Source: Planctomycetota bacterium (GTDB lineage: Bacteria > Planctomycetota > Planctomycetia > Pirellulales > Thermoguttaceae). From it: a DNA stretch of 7,532 nt. Position numbers and translations under genes: made by a program. The stretch is from contig JAEWUR010000300.1 in NCBI GenBank assembly GCA_023397045.1, forward strand, positions 1 to 7,532, written 5' to 3'. Positions 7,109 to 7,532 of this stretch are shown here, in pieces. The stretch's first letter is position 1; every line of letters starts with the position of its first letter. Under the pieces are notes generated by a model that did no database searches, had not been told where the DNA came from, and was given only the letters and a program-made list of their open reading frames with translations.

Positions 7109-7532
7109 CTAGTCACCTTGTGGGGACATTATCCCGCCCGCGCCAGGAATCCGCCAGTCCTGGGCCACCGCAGGGGTGATGGAAGAGCCTTTTTCTGTTT
7201 CCACCACAACAAGTCGTGCCGACCACGGTTCAACTTGCGAGAGCGTGAAATGGCGGTACGGACCGTCGCTGCCGCTTTGCCGAACGATGCTTGCGTTACC
7301 ATCCATGTCAAACACCTTGATCTCGTCCGATGACGTCAGCAGAGCCAACGTGAGCTCGTCGGCCGGGTCGAAGGATGCATTGACCAGGAGGACCGCCAAT
7401 CCTCCAGCGGATGGCTGCCTCGCCCAAAGATTGACCTTGTGATACGAAGCGATGAAGGCAGGCAGCCGATCGCGTGATAGCCATCGCATGATCGACTTCA
7501 TTTGAGCCGACTTGCTCAGGCTGTGCAGAAAA
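7109..7532 (-). CDS. C-terminal part of a convergent gene, beta-sandwich domain (partial)
   Basis: The last 140 codons of a minus-strand gene whose start lies beyond the right edge. The frame stays open upstream of the Met codon at 7499-7501 (encoding about FLHSLSKSAQ), so that Met is probably internal. The stop is TAG at 7109-7111. The visible protein includes KVNLWARQPS, GGLAVLLVNASFDPADELTL, KVFDMDGN and a final strand with SARLVVVE. This alternation of beta strands, with a VNAS.D..DEL pattern and a D.DG turn, is what I expect of a C-terminal beta-sandwich in large planctomycete carbohydrate-active or hypothetical proteins. No catalytic residue can be seen and the family cannot be named. 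Only 20 bases separate it from the end of the GH95-like gene. Being on the opposite strand, it belongs to another transcript, but it may serve the same glycan locus (inference). Confidence 0.7.
   Translation of the reverse strand, partial: FLHSLSKSAQMKSIMRWLSRDRLPAFIASYHKVNLWARQPSAGGLAVLLVNASFDPADELTLALLTSSDEIKVFDMDGNASIVRQSGSDGPYRHFTLSQVEPWSARLVVVETEKGSSITPAVAQDWRIPGAGGIMSPQGD

Noticed and set aside
7117..7134. Possible hairpin GGGA-CATTA-TCCC as terminator after the GH95-like gene
   Set aside because: The stem is only about 4 base pairs, there is no T-run, and it lies within the coding end of the minus-strand gene.

Overview
The window looks like chromosomal DNA of a planctomycete or a close relative in the PVC group. 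The best evidence is the first gene: a DUF1559 protein with a prepilin-like FTLVELL N-terminus, a family hugely expanded in Planctomycetota. It is followed directly by the small carboxypeptidase-regulatory-like lipoprotein that often accompanies it there. The sequence looks moderately GC-rich by eye. I see no RNA genes, insertion sequences, CRISPR arrays or long repeats.

Layout: (1) 1-105 holds a possible 3' tail of an upstream gene, uncertain. (2) 110-1135 (+) is the DUF1559 pseudopilin-like protein. (3) 1137-1562 (+) is the small lipoprotein, one base after the preceding stop codon. (4) 1632-4562 (+) is a secreted family 2 glycoside hydrolase with an extra C-terminal amidotransferase-like domain. 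(5) 4593-7088 (+) is a secreted GH95-like (alpha/alpha)6-barrel protein, 30 bases downstream. (6) 7109 to the window end (-) is the C-terminal part of a convergent gene, probably another carbohydrate-related protein.

The four plus-strand genes are tightly spaced (gaps of 1, 69 and 30 bases) and each has a purine-rich ribosome binding site. They read as one operon. Two products are predicted to be exported glycoside hydrolases, one an outer-envelope lipoprotein and one a pseudopilin-like surface or periplasmic protein. The likely theme is breakdown of a complex, possibly fucose- or galactose-containing glycan, but the substrate cannot be read from the sequence. No SusC/SusD pair, sulfatase, sigma factor or regulator lies in the window.

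The families themselves are recognisable. The points most worth a second look are the divergent active site of the GH95-like protein, the GH2/amidotransferase-like fusion, and the coupling of a DUF1559/lipoprotein pair to two hydrolases.
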